Source: JAGXFP01 sp046484585
GTDB taxonomy: Bacteria > Desulfobacterota > Desulfobulbia > Desulfobulbales > JAGXFP01
DNA length: 19,895 nucleotides
Reading direction: 5' to 3'
Assembly: GCA_046484585.1 (NCBI GenBank)
Contig: JAWOIQ010000195.1
Coordinates: forward strand, 1-19,895
The notes under the pieces were generated by a model. That model was not told the DNA's origin. It did no database searches and was given only the letters and a program-made list of their open reading frames with translations. Position numbers and translations under genes: made by a program. Positions 14,531-19,895 of this stretch are shown piece by piece; the first letter of the stretch is position 1; each line of letters starts with the position of its first letter.

Positions 14531-14587
14531 TAAAGCTGAGCTGAGCGCTCGTCTGCTCGTACGAAACTTTAGCCCTGTGGGTATAAA
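14531..14587 (+). repeat. R4 two-hairpin repeat, copy with shortened first stem
   Basis: Shares AAAGCTGAG, CTGCTCGTACGAAACTT and CCCTGTGGGTATAA with the copy at 17466-17523. The first stem is reduced to GAGC...GCTC by a 1-nt deletion, and the second is AGCCC-TGT-GGGT. It lies upstream of aspC. Confidence 0.75.
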
Positions 14588-14693
14588 CCGCACTGGCCGC
14601 CGGGCTCGCAACGATTTGCGCAACCGACGCGATTACCGGTCAATCTTACGAGCCCAGATACAAAAAAAAATCTTCAGCACAGATATAACCGAG

Positions 14694-14730
14694 CCGGCCC
14701 GACTCAACAAGAAAATCGGCCGGTTTTTTT
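14694..14730 (+). terminator. terminator-like hairpin with plus-strand U-run
   Basis: CCGGCCcGA and TCGGCCGG form an 8-bp stem with one bulge, followed by seven T residues (14724-14730). The orientation is odd: both flanking genes (truA, aspC) read on the minus strand, where no U-run follows. It may be a remnant or serve antisense transcription. Confidence 0.4.
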
Positions 14731-14739
14731 AAAAAAAAT

Positions 14740-14752
14740 CCTGAATCCGTGA
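14740..14752 (+). repeat. solo R1 terminal repeat
   Basis: A perfect 13-bp R1 end CCTGAATCCGTGA with no matching interior or partner end nearby. It lies 20 bp beyond the truA stop codon. It could be left by a deletion within a former R1 copy. Confidence 0.6.
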
Positions 14753-14772
14753 CTGCAAATGGAGTGCCCTTA

Positions 14773-15534
14773 TCAATAATAAACTTCCTTCAGAAAAAGC
14801 CCTCGGGCCGGAGCGGTAGGACCCGCGGCACTCCGATCACGACCGGCCAAAACCGCCTGGAACTCATCAACCCCCATCCGCCCCGCTCCTACTTCCAGGA
14901 GGGTGCCGACTATATTTCGGACCATATGGCGGAGGAAACCGTCCCCCGCGATCTCGATGTCGAGGGGCAGCGGAATCCCCTCCCCCTCGACCAGCTCCGT
15001 CCGGAAGATGTTCCTGACCGCGCCGCGACCCCCGGTAAAGTCGGGATCGCGCGACCCGGTCGCCTCGAAACAGGAAAAATCATGCCGGCCACGCAGCGCT
15101 TCAAGACATTCGCGCATCGGATCGATACGGAGCCGATGTTTAAGGTGATGATTGTAAAGCCGGCGGGTCGGAGGACAGATTCCCCCGACCAGTATCCGGT
15201 AAACATAGGCTTTGCCCCTGGCACTTATCCGGGCATGGAATCCGGGCGCCATCTCATCCGCGGCCAGCACCCTGATATCCTCGGGCAACAGGCTGTTCAA
15301 GGCGCGCACAATTCCGGCACAGGGAATAGCGGAAGCGGTTTCAAAACCGGCCGTCATCGCCAGGGCATGAACCCCGGCATCGGTCCGGCCCGCTCCGTGC
15401 AGGGTGACCGGGCCGGCGGTGATCAACGCCAGTTTGTCCTCCACCGTGCCCTGGACAGTCGGCTGCTCCTTCTGCTTCTGCCAGCCCGCATAAGCGGTGC
15501 CGTCGAAGGCCAGCCGCAAGAGAATATTACGCAT
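14773..15534 (-). CDS. truA: tRNA pseudouridine synthase TruA
   Basis: 253 residues from the ATG at 15534. It isomerises uridines 38-40 in the tRNA anticodon arm. The catalytic Asp is D52 in GAGRTDAGVHA, and GRHDFSCFEATG and DGFLRHMVRNIVGTLLEVG are typical TruA segments. The frame stays open another 21 codons upstream, but those codons lie inside repeat R3, and family proteins begin near MRNILL. I therefore choose 15534, although it lacks a clear Shine-Dalgarno. R3 may have replaced the native leader, so the R3-derived extension could be the real start. It lies downstream of argC on the same strand, 265 bp apart. Confidence 0.93.
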   Translation of the reverse strand: MRNILLRLAFDGTAYAGWQKQKEQPTVQGTVEDKLALITAGPVTLHGAGRTDAGVHALAMTAGFETASAIPCAGIVRALNSLLPEDIRVLAADEMAPGFHARISARGKAYVYRILVGGICPPTRRLYNHHLKHRLRIDPMRECLEALRGRHDFSCFEATGSRDPDFTGGRGAVRNIFRTELVEGEGIPLPLDIEIAGDGFLRHMVRNIVGTLLEVGAGRMGVDEFQAVLAGRDRSAAGPTAPARGLFLKEVYY

Positions 15535-15540
15535 TAATTT

Positions 15541-15699
15541 TGATGGCGTCGCAAAAAAAGTCGCCAGCTCCTGCGTTGCTGCAAATTGTCTCGTCATTGC
15601 AGCGTACTGAAGTACACTTCATTCCTCGAAATTCGCGCGCCTTGGATCTGACGGTTTTTGCTTAGCCATCCCATTTTTTGACTTTTTGCAAGTTTATCA
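15541..15699 (+). repeat. R3 palindromic repeat, copy 2
   Basis: About 159 bp matching 2557-2713 with few changes: TGATGGCGTCGCAAAAAAAG start, shared interior GCTGCAAATTGTCTCGTCAT and GTACTGAAGTAC. The outer half of the central hairpin has lost pairing (AGTACACTTC instead of AGTACGCTTC). It ends GACTTTTTGCAAGTTTATCA. It lies immediately upstream of the truA start. Confidence 0.85.
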
Positions 15700-15703
15700 T
15701 TTT

Positions 15704-15787
15704 CGATGGCATCGCAAAAACTCGATCTCCTGCGTCTTAGCGTATATCGAACTTTTTGCCTAGCCATCCCATTTTTGACTTGCTTGA
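15704..15787 (+). repeat. R3 derivative with internal deletion, tandem to copy 2
   Basis: Begins CGATGGCATCGCAAAAACTC and ends CCTAGCCATCCCATTTTTGA plus CTT, so both R3 ends are present, but only about 85 bp long. It follows copy 2 after a few bases and stops 12 bp from the argC stop codon. Confidence 0.7.
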
Positions 15788-15799
15788 AACATGCCATTT

Positions 15800-16837
15800 T
15801 CAGGGAAAAAGAGGGACCGTTCGCAACCCTTCGTCTTCGGCGAAGCCGCAGACCAGATTCATATTCTGGATCGCCTGGCCGGCCGCCCCTTTAATCAGGT
15901 TATCTATTGCCGACAGGATAACGATCCGGCCGGTCCGGGGATCGACCTTGAAACCGATATCGCAGAAATTGCTGCCTCGGACATACTGAGTAGCCGGATA
16001 GGTCCCGGCGGGCCAGAGCCGGACAAACCGTTCATCGCGATAGAACTCCTCGTAGACTGACGCAACCTGCGCGGCATCGACTCCTTCCCGTAACGAGGCG
16101 TAGACCGTACTCAGAATCCCCCGGGCGATCGGAAGCAGATGCGGTGTAAAGGAGATGGTGACCGGCCGATCCGACAATACACTCAGTTCCTGTTCGATCT
16201 CCGGGGTATGCCGATGTTCACCGACCTTGTAAGCCCGGAAACCGTCGGACACCTCGCAGAACAGACTGCCGACCAGGGCGCTCCGTCCAGCCCCGGAAGC
16301 ACCTGATTTGGAGTCGGCTACGATGGTGGAGGCGTCAATCAAACCCGCCTTGAGCAGAGGGGCCGCGCCGAGGATGATACTGGTCGGATAACAGCCGGGA
16401 TTGGCAACCAGCGTAGTCTTTTTGATTTTCTCCCGATAAAGCTCGGGCAGCCCATAAACCGCCCGGGGAAGATAATCGGGCGCCGAATGGGCCTGATACC
16501 ACTTTTCATAAACCGCGGCATCGCTGATCCTGAAATCGGCCGAAAGATCGACCACCTTGCGGCCGGCGTCCAGAAACTTCGGGACAATATCCATCGCGGT
16601 CTGGTGGGGAACGGCGGTGAAGATAAGATCAGCCCGGTCGATAATTTCATCCGGCTCGGCATTCTCCAGAGTTATATCGACCAGACCCCGCAGGTTCGGG
16701 AATACCTCGCCGAGTTTACGCCCGGCAAACTGCCGGGAAGTAGCCACGGTCAATTCCACTTCGGGGTGACGAACGATGATCCGGGCCAGTTCTTCACCAG
16801 TGTAACCGGAAGCACCAACTATCCCTACTCTTGTCAT
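15800..16837 (-). CDS. argC: N-acetyl-gamma-glutamyl-phosphate reductase
   Basis: 345 residues; third step of arginine synthesis, the NADPH-dependent reduction of N-acetylglutamyl phosphate to the semialdehyde. The nucleotide-binding loop GASGYTG is at 8-14, the catalytic cysteine C149 in ANPGCYPTS, and there are VPHQTAMD, DLSADFR (97-103) and SGASGAGR, with HRHTPEIEQEL-type active-site histidines. The length equals the usual long-form ArgC. GAGGGG lies about 10 nt before the ATG. It follows rpsI on the same strand after that gene's terminator, an order (rplM-rpsI-argC) I recall from deltaproteobacteria. The C-terminus is complete. Confidence 0.96.
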   Translation of the reverse strand: MTRVGIVGASGYTGEELARIIVRHPEVELTVATSRQFAGRKLGEVFPNLRGLVDITLENAEPDEIIDRADLIFTAVPHQTAMDIVPKFLDAGRKVVDLSADFRISDAAVYEKWYQAHSAPDYLPRAVYGLPELYREKIKKTTLVANPGCYPTSIILGAAPLLKAGLIDASTIVADSKSGASGAGRSALVGSLFCEVSDGFRAYKVGEHRHTPEIEQELSVLSDRPVTISFTPHLLPIARGILSTVYASLREGVDAAQVASVYEEFYRDERFVRLWPAGTYPATQYVRGSNFCDIGFKVDPRTGRIVILSAIDNLIKGAAGQAIQNMNLVCGFAEDEGLRTVPLFP

Positions 16838-16928
16838 ATCGAATAACCCCTCTCAGCTGATACCATAAATTCCCGGGCCATAAGAATCCCTTGTTTCAAA
16901 TAGACAACATAACCACTGCGGCCAAGTT

Positions 16929-16945
16929 TGATGACGTCGCAAAAA
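16929..16945 (+). repeat. R3 left-end remnant
   Basis: TGATGACGTCGCAAAAA differs by one base from the R3 left end (TGATGGCGTCGCAAAAA). No further R3 sequence follows. It lies between argC and the rpsI terminator. Confidence 0.45.
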
Positions 16946-16972
16946 CCACCATGTCTGTCTGCTTTAAAGCCC

Positions 16973-17014
16973 AAAAAAATGGGGAAGCACGATTAAAATC
17001 GTCTTCCCCATTTT
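16973..17014 (-). terminator. intrinsic terminator of rplM-rpsI
   Basis: On the minus strand AAAATGGGGAAG-ACGAT-TTTA-ATCGT-GCTTCCCCATT continues into a seven-T run (plus-strand A-run 16973-16979). It begins 26 nt past the rpsI stop and is a strong, classical hairpin. Confidence 0.88.
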
Positions 17015-17040
17015 GAATGGACTGCTGCAGAAACCGCGAA

Positions 17041-17436
17041 TTAACGTTTGGAGAACTGGAACCTCGCACGGGCGCCCTTCTGGCCGTACTTTTTCCTTTC
17101 CTTCATTCTGGGATCGCGAGTCAGGAATCCGGCTTTTTTGAGGGAGATCCGGTTTTCGGGATCGACTCCAAGCAAGGCCCGGGAAATACCGTGCCGCAGA
17201 GCCTCGGCCTGGGCCGATTTGCCGCCGCCTTTAACGGTGGCCATTATATCAAACTTACCGGCGGTATCGGTGACAACCAGCGGCTTCTCGATTTTCTGGC
17301 TGAAATCATCACCGCCGCCGAAGTATCCAATAATGTCAAAGGTGCGATTGACCACAACCTTGCCACTGCCGGGTTTCAACCATACTCTGGCGATAGCAGT
17401 TTTTCTCTTTCCCGTAGCGTAATAACTTTCAGACAT
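17041..17436 (-). CDS. rpsI: 30S ribosomal protein S9
   Basis: 131 residues from ATG 17436, with GGAG 6 nt upstream. A TTG four codons earlier overlaps that site and is rejected. S9 binds the 16S rRNA head, and its C-terminal tail reaches the P-site tRNA. The family pattern is complete: YYATGKRKTAIARVWL at the N-terminus, GGGKSAQAEALRHGISRALL in the middle, and the basic tail DPRMKERKKYGQKGARARFQFSKR ending in the invariant SKR. It is the second gene of the rplM-rpsI operon, with an 84-bp spacer that is mostly an R4 repeat, and a strong terminator follows. Confidence 0.97.
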   Translation of the reverse strand: MSESYYATGKRKTAIARVWLKPGSGKVVVNRTFDIIGYFGGGDDFSQKIEKPLVVTDTAGKFDIMATVKGGGKSAQAEALRHGISRALLGVDPENRISLKKAGFLTRDPRMKERKKYGQKGARARFQFSKR

Positions 17437-17465
17437 CTTTTTCTCCAAACCAAACTGGTTTTATA

Positions 17466-17523
17466 TTATACCCACAGGGGCATAAGTTTCGTACGAGCAG
17501 ACAAGCTGCTCAACTTAGCTTTA
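17466..17523 (-). repeat. R4 two-hairpin repeat between rplM and rpsI
   Basis: On the minus strand TAAAGCTAAGTT leads to hairpin GAGCAG-CTTGT-CTGCTC, linker GTACGAAACTT and hairpin ATGCCC-CTGT-GGGTAT. Its first three bases are the rplM TAA stop codon, so it is transcribed within the ribosomal protein operon. It is inverted relative to a close copy at 18003-18060 on the other side of rplM. Confidence 0.8.
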
Positions 17524-17949
17524 TAATTCGAGTTTTTCGGGCTGCTGAGCCTCATGGGGATGCTCGGCGCCGGCATAAACTTTAAGTTTCTTCAGCTGGG
17601 CCCGGCCCAGGCTGTTCTTGGGAAGCATGCCCTTAACCGCCTTGAAGATAATGTCGGTGGGTTTCTTCACCAGCATCTCTTTAGCTGTGGTCTCGGTAAG
17701 GCCGCCCATGTAGCCGGAATGACGATAATACATTTTATCATCCCATTTTTTGCCGGTAAGAGCAATCTTCTCGGCGTTAACCACAACGACGAAATCACCG
17801 TTATCCATAAAAGTGGAGTAGGTCGGTTTATGCTTGCCACGCAAACGACTGGCAATTTCGGTGGCCAGACGGCCCAGGACCTTGTCGCTGGCGTCAACCA
17901 CAAACCACTTCTTGTCTATCTCTTTAAGCGGGGCTAGGTACGTTTTCAT
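17521..17949 (-). CDS. rplM: 50S ribosomal protein L13
   Basis: 142 residues; an early-assembling 50S protein that binds 23S rRNA. The signature runs through the protein: WFVVDASDKVLGRLATEIAS near the N-terminus, GDFVVVVNAEKIALTGKKWDDKMYYRHSGYMGGL in the middle, and the AVKGMLPKNSLGRAQLKKLKVYAGAEHPHEAQQP ending. The length is exactly typical. AGAGG lies 11 nt before the ATG. It is the first gene of rplM-rpsI. Its upstream 50-110 bp contain another R4 unit. No L13 leader structure that I recognise is visible apart from that. Confidence 0.97.
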   Translation of the reverse strand: MKTYLAPLKEIDKKWFVVDASDKVLGRLATEIASRLRGKHKPTYSTFMDNGDFVVVVNAEKIALTGKKWDDKMYYRHSGYMGGLTETTAKEMLVKKPTDIIFKAVKGMLPKNSLGRAQLKKLKVYAGAEHPHEAQQPEKLEL

Positions 17950-18002
17950 TACTTTTTAAACCTCTAAAGACAGTTTTGTGACCCATGCCGCGGGAGACAT
18001 CT

Positions 18003-18060
18003 TAAAGCCGAGTTGAGCAGCTAGTCTGCTCGTACGAGACTTATGCCCTTGCGGTATGAA
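18003..18060 (+). repeat. R4 two-hairpin repeat upstream of rplM
   Basis: AAAGCCGAGTT, hairpin GAGCAG-CTAGT-CTGCTC, linker GTACGAGACTT and hairpin ATGCC-CTTGC-GGTAT. It is about 85 percent like the 17466-17523 copy and in the opposite orientation. It lies between the tRNA-Gly terminator and the rplM start, in the zone where an rplM promoter would be expected. Confidence 0.8.
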
Positions 18061-18064
18061 AAAT

Positions 18065-18091
18065 GAAAAAGGTTCGAACCCTGTTCGAACC
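18065..18091 (-). terminator. intrinsic terminator of tRNA-Gly
   Basis: On the minus strand GGTTCGAAC-AGG-GTTCGAACC is followed by TTTTT. The perfect 9-bp stem starts about 11 nt beyond the tRNA 3' end. Confidence 0.85.
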
Positions 18092-18101
18092 TTGAATAAT
18101 C

Positions 18102-18177
18102 ATGGAGCGGGAAACGAGATTTGAACTCGCGACTTCGACCTTGGCAAGGTCGCACTCTACCACTGAGTTATTCCCGC
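18102..18177 (-). tRNA. tRNA-Gly (anticodon GCC)
   Basis: A 76-nt cloverleaf on the minus strand. The acceptor arms are GCGGGAA and TTCCCGC with discriminator T and genome-encoded CCA. The D-loop AACTCAGTGGTAGAGT, the anticodon loop CTTGCCAA with GCC, and the T-arm GAGTTCAAATCTC are all present. It reads GGC/GGT glycine codons. It has its own promoter upstream and terminator downstream, so it is a single-tRNA unit. Confidence 0.97.
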
Positions 18178-18207
18178 TTTCAGGCCGTAAGCCCTAAACA
18201 GGCTGCG

Positions 18208-18237
18208 AATATACCCGAATGTTTTCGTTTATGTCAA
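18208..18237 (-). promoter_or_regulatory. sigma70 promoter of tRNA-Gly
   Basis: On the minus strand TTGACA (18232-18237) and TATATT (18208-18213) are separated by 18 nt. A GC-rich start region follows, and the tRNA begins about 31 nt after the -10. Confidence 0.75.
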
Positions 18238-18368
18238 CAAAAAAACTAAAATTCCCCGCGCATTTCTACTGCTGAAAAGAACCGGGCGCCTTTCAGGATT
18301 ATAACATAAATCTTCGATAGATAAATTCTTTGCGATAAAAACCTTTAATGGTATGATTTTGCCAGAAA

Positions 18369-18586
18369 CCTGAATTCGTGACGGTTTTGTGGGGATTTTA
18401 CTTTATCAGTATGTAATTGCATCAAATAATCGTTTTTCCCTGTTCGCCATGGTTCACCCCGCCGCCCTGCGGGGCGCCCGATAACGCCGCATCTGCCGTG
18501 TTGGCAACTCGTTGATATACCATTAGTATTATCAACATCGTTGCCGCCTTGCATCTGCACCGTTCTCGAACGCTCACGGATTCAGG
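18369..18586 (-). repeat. R1 MITE-like repeat, copy 4
   Basis: 218 bp from CCTGAATTCGTGA to TCACGGATTCAGG, in reverse orientation relative to copies 2 and 3. The left end carries the same C-to-T change (AATTC for AATCC) as copy 1. The central arms and GC-rich tract are conserved. It lies between tRNA-Gly and hisB, in the region upstream of hisB. Confidence 0.9.
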
Positions 18587-18683
18587 AGAAACAAAAGCCC
18601 GGACTGACAAACAGTCGAATACCGCAATCCCGACCCTACACCAAGTTTAATGATTTCCCGAATATCTGTCCAGGAGAAGATTT

Positions 18684-18703
18684 TTGTTCGATATCAAGAA
18701 CAA
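18684..18703. promoter_or_regulatory. small operator-like palindrome upstream of hisB
   Basis: TTGTTC-GATATCAA-GAACAA lies 58 bp before the hisB ATG. The arms are perfect over 6 bp. It could be a regulator site, but no promoter elements around it are convincing. Confidence 0.3.
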
Positions 18704-18761
18704 TACCAAACTGATTAAAATTCCATCCGCCTAACCTTTCAACAACCAGGAGAACAAAACA

Positions 18762-19361
18762 ATGAGCTCGAGCGCTTCCCGAAAAAGCGAAATAAAACGA
18801 ACCACCAAGGAAACCGACATTACGATATCACTGCAAATTGACGGTCGGGGCAAAACCGATATCGAAACCGGGGTTCCCTTCATGGACCATATGCTCACCC
18901 TTTTCGCGGTTCACGGTTTTTTTGATCTGGCCATCAAGGCCAGGGGCGATATCGAGATCGACGATCACCATACCGTCGAGGATCTGGGTATCTGTCTGGG
19001 CCGGGCATTCAAAGAGGCCCTCGGCGAGTTCAGCGCTATCAAGCGTTACGGCAACAGCGCGGTCCCCATGGACGAAACCCTGGTCCGGACCACCTGCGAC
19101 TTCTCGAACCGCCCTTATCTGCACTACGGAGCCGAGGTCAGGGACCAGAAGGTCGGCAATTTCGACACCCCGCTGGTTCAGGAGTTCCTGCGGGCCCTGA
19201 GCCTCCACTCCGGCCTGACCCTGCACGTGGAAGTGGTCCACGGCGAGAATACCCACCACATCCTCGAGGCCGTTTTCAAATCCCTGGGCCGCACCCTGGA
19301 CATGGCCTCCTCGACCGAAACCAGGGTTGACGGACCGCTGTCTTCCAAGGGTTCTTTATAG
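18762..19361 (+). CDS. hisB: imidazoleglycerol-phosphate dehydratase
   Basis: 199 residues; it dehydrates imidazole-glycerol phosphate to imidazole-acetol phosphate, step six or seven of histidine synthesis by convention. The Mn-binding signatures are present: GVPFMDHMLTLFAVHGFFDL (37-56), DDHHTVEDLGICLGRAFKEAL (67-87) and the C-terminal HGENTHHILEAVFKSLGRTL. The length equals the monofunctional bacterial HisB, not the bifunctional enteric form. AGGAG lies 9 nt before the ATG. The usual neighbour hisH is not next; a secreted protein of unknown function follows 41 bp later, and the two may be co-transcribed. Confidence 0.97.
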   Translation: MSSSASRKSEIKRTTKETDITISLQIDGRGKTDIETGVPFMDHMLTLFAVHGFFDLAIKARGDIEIDDHHTVEDLGICLGRAFKEALGEFSAIKRYGNSAVPMDETLVRTTCDFSNRPYLHYGAEVRDQKVGNFDTPLVQEFLRALSLHSGLTLHVEVVHGENTHHILEAVFKSLGRTLDMASSTETRVDGPLSSKGSL

Positions 19362-19402
19362 ACACCGAACAGATACCGACACCCTTCGACTGGAGTCCTC
19401 AG

Positions 19403-19895
19403 ATGATAAAAACAATCCTGGCCGCCCTGCTGTTCTGCTTGCCCTCGGCAGCCGCCAACCTCCATGCGGCCGACGATTCCAGCAAAATCGTGGTCATGCC
19501 GATAGAATTCGCTGACGAATCGCTTTCCGAGGGTGCGGAAGTACTTCAGGAGGTTATTTCCGACTATTTTAAGGACAACCACCTGGTGCTGGTCATCTCC
19601 GAAGAGCAGCGGGAAGCCTTGGCCGGAGACGATACCGGCAGCCGTGAACAGTTGATCAGGACCGTAACCGAAAAAATGGAGGGCGACCATGCCCTGACCT
19701 TCTCCCTGCGGCGCTACCGGGAAAGAGTCGGCGACGAATACTCCGTTGAAGATCCGGCCTCCCTGGCTTTCGAATTCGAACTGATAAAGGTAGAGAACGG
19801 CGAAACCATCTGCAGGGGCCGGTTCGACGAAACCCAGCAACCCCTCACCGAGAACATCCTGAACTTTTTCACGGCCTTCAAACGCGGTTTCAAGT
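19403..19895 (+). CDS. secreted protein of unknown function, 3' end cut by window
   Basis: An open frame of 164 codons running off the window. GGAG lies 7 nt before the ATG. The first 25 or so residues (MIKTILAALLFCLPSAAA then NLHAADD) form a clear Sec signal with likely cleavage after HAA. The cysteine is too early, and not in a lipobox close to the cleavage site, for me to call a lipoprotein. The mature part begins KIVVMPIEF, followed by ADESLSEGAEVLQEVISDYF and an acidic alpha/beta pattern. This resembles the opening beta-alpha unit of periplasmic proteins of the TolB-N/CsgG/LpoB kind, but I cannot assign a family. Codon use looks like that of its neighbours. Confidence 0.75.
   Translation, partial: MIKTILAALLFCLPSAAANLHAADDSSKIVVMPIEFADESLSEGAEVLQEVISDYFKDNHLVLVISEEQREALAGDDTGSREQLIRTVTEKMEGDHALTFSLRRYRERVGDEYSVEDPASLAFEFELIKVENGETICRGRFDETQQPLTENILNFFTAFKRGFK

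Noticed and set aside
14749..15537. 262-codon plus-strand frame opposite truA
   Set aside because: Antisense shadow; the minus strand carries the full TruA signature.
15535..15597. Upstream ATG as the definite truA start
   Set aside because: The extra 21 residues derive from the R3 repeat and precede the usual TruA N-terminus; kept only as a possibility.
35..18586. CRISPR array from repeated units
   Set aside because: The repeats are over 50 bp, dispersed in both orientations, and not spaced by unique spacers of constant length.

Overview
The window looks like chromosomal DNA from a deltaproteobacterium (Desulfobacterota, Desulfuromonadales/Geobacter-like or Desulfobulbales-like). I base this on the protein types (VKOR-thioredoxin fusion, FeoB-associated Cys-rich protein, DUF481 barrel, multihaem-style CopD/cytochrome b5 protein, rplM-rpsI-argC-truA order) and on the dense small palindromic repeats. 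This is inference from content; no search was run. It is mostly housekeeping DNA: I see no prophage, integrase, transposase, CRISPR array, defence island or secondary-metabolite cluster.

Layout. 1-526: repeats R1 and R2 ahead of dusB. 527-2933 (+): dusB, a VKOR/thioredoxin fusion, and a small FeoB-associated-type Cys-rich membrane protein, with repeat R3 starting at the VKOR stop codon. 2934-3357: structured gap. 3358-4281 (+): MscS channel, convergent with a DUF481 outer-membrane protein (4340-5371, -). 5651-6124 (-): nickel superoxide dismutase with what looks like a Sec signal peptide. 6540-7457 (+): haem-c motif + CopD-like membrane domain + cytochrome b5 domain. 7880-9280 (-): RhlE-type DEAD-box helicase. 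9971-11080 (-): nadA. 11689-12873 (+): cfa. 13191-14396 (-): aspC-type aminotransferase. 14773-17949 (-): truA, argC, rpsI, rplM. 18102-18177 (-): tRNA-Gly(GCC) with promoter and terminator. 18762-19361 (+): hisB, followed by a secreted protein cut off by the window end.

The most unusual content is between the genes. At least four unrelated families of short, non-coding, palindromic repeats recur. R1 is about 219 bp with 13-bp terminal inverted repeats (four full copies, one fragment, one solo end). R2 is about 157 bp with a long hairpin and a compensatory base change between its two copies. R3 is about 158 bp (two full copies, one internally deleted copy, remnants). R4 is about 58 bp with two hairpins (four clear copies, one tentative), whose first stem differs between copies by two compensatory pair changes. 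Members of all four families begin or end within about 13 bp of a stop codon (VKOR gene, rhlE, nadA, aspC, argC, rplM), in two cases between the stop codon and an intrinsic terminator, so they are probably transcribed as 3' UTRs. There are also single-copy palindromes at 5461-5545 and 9827-9900.

The genes do not form one pathway. They fall into translation (rplM, rpsI, truA, dusB, tRNA-Gly, rhlE), amino-acid and NAD biosynthesis (argC, hisB, aspC, nadA), and envelope, redox and stress functions (VKOR fusion, MscS, DUF481, NiSOD, CopD/b5 cytochrome, Cfa).
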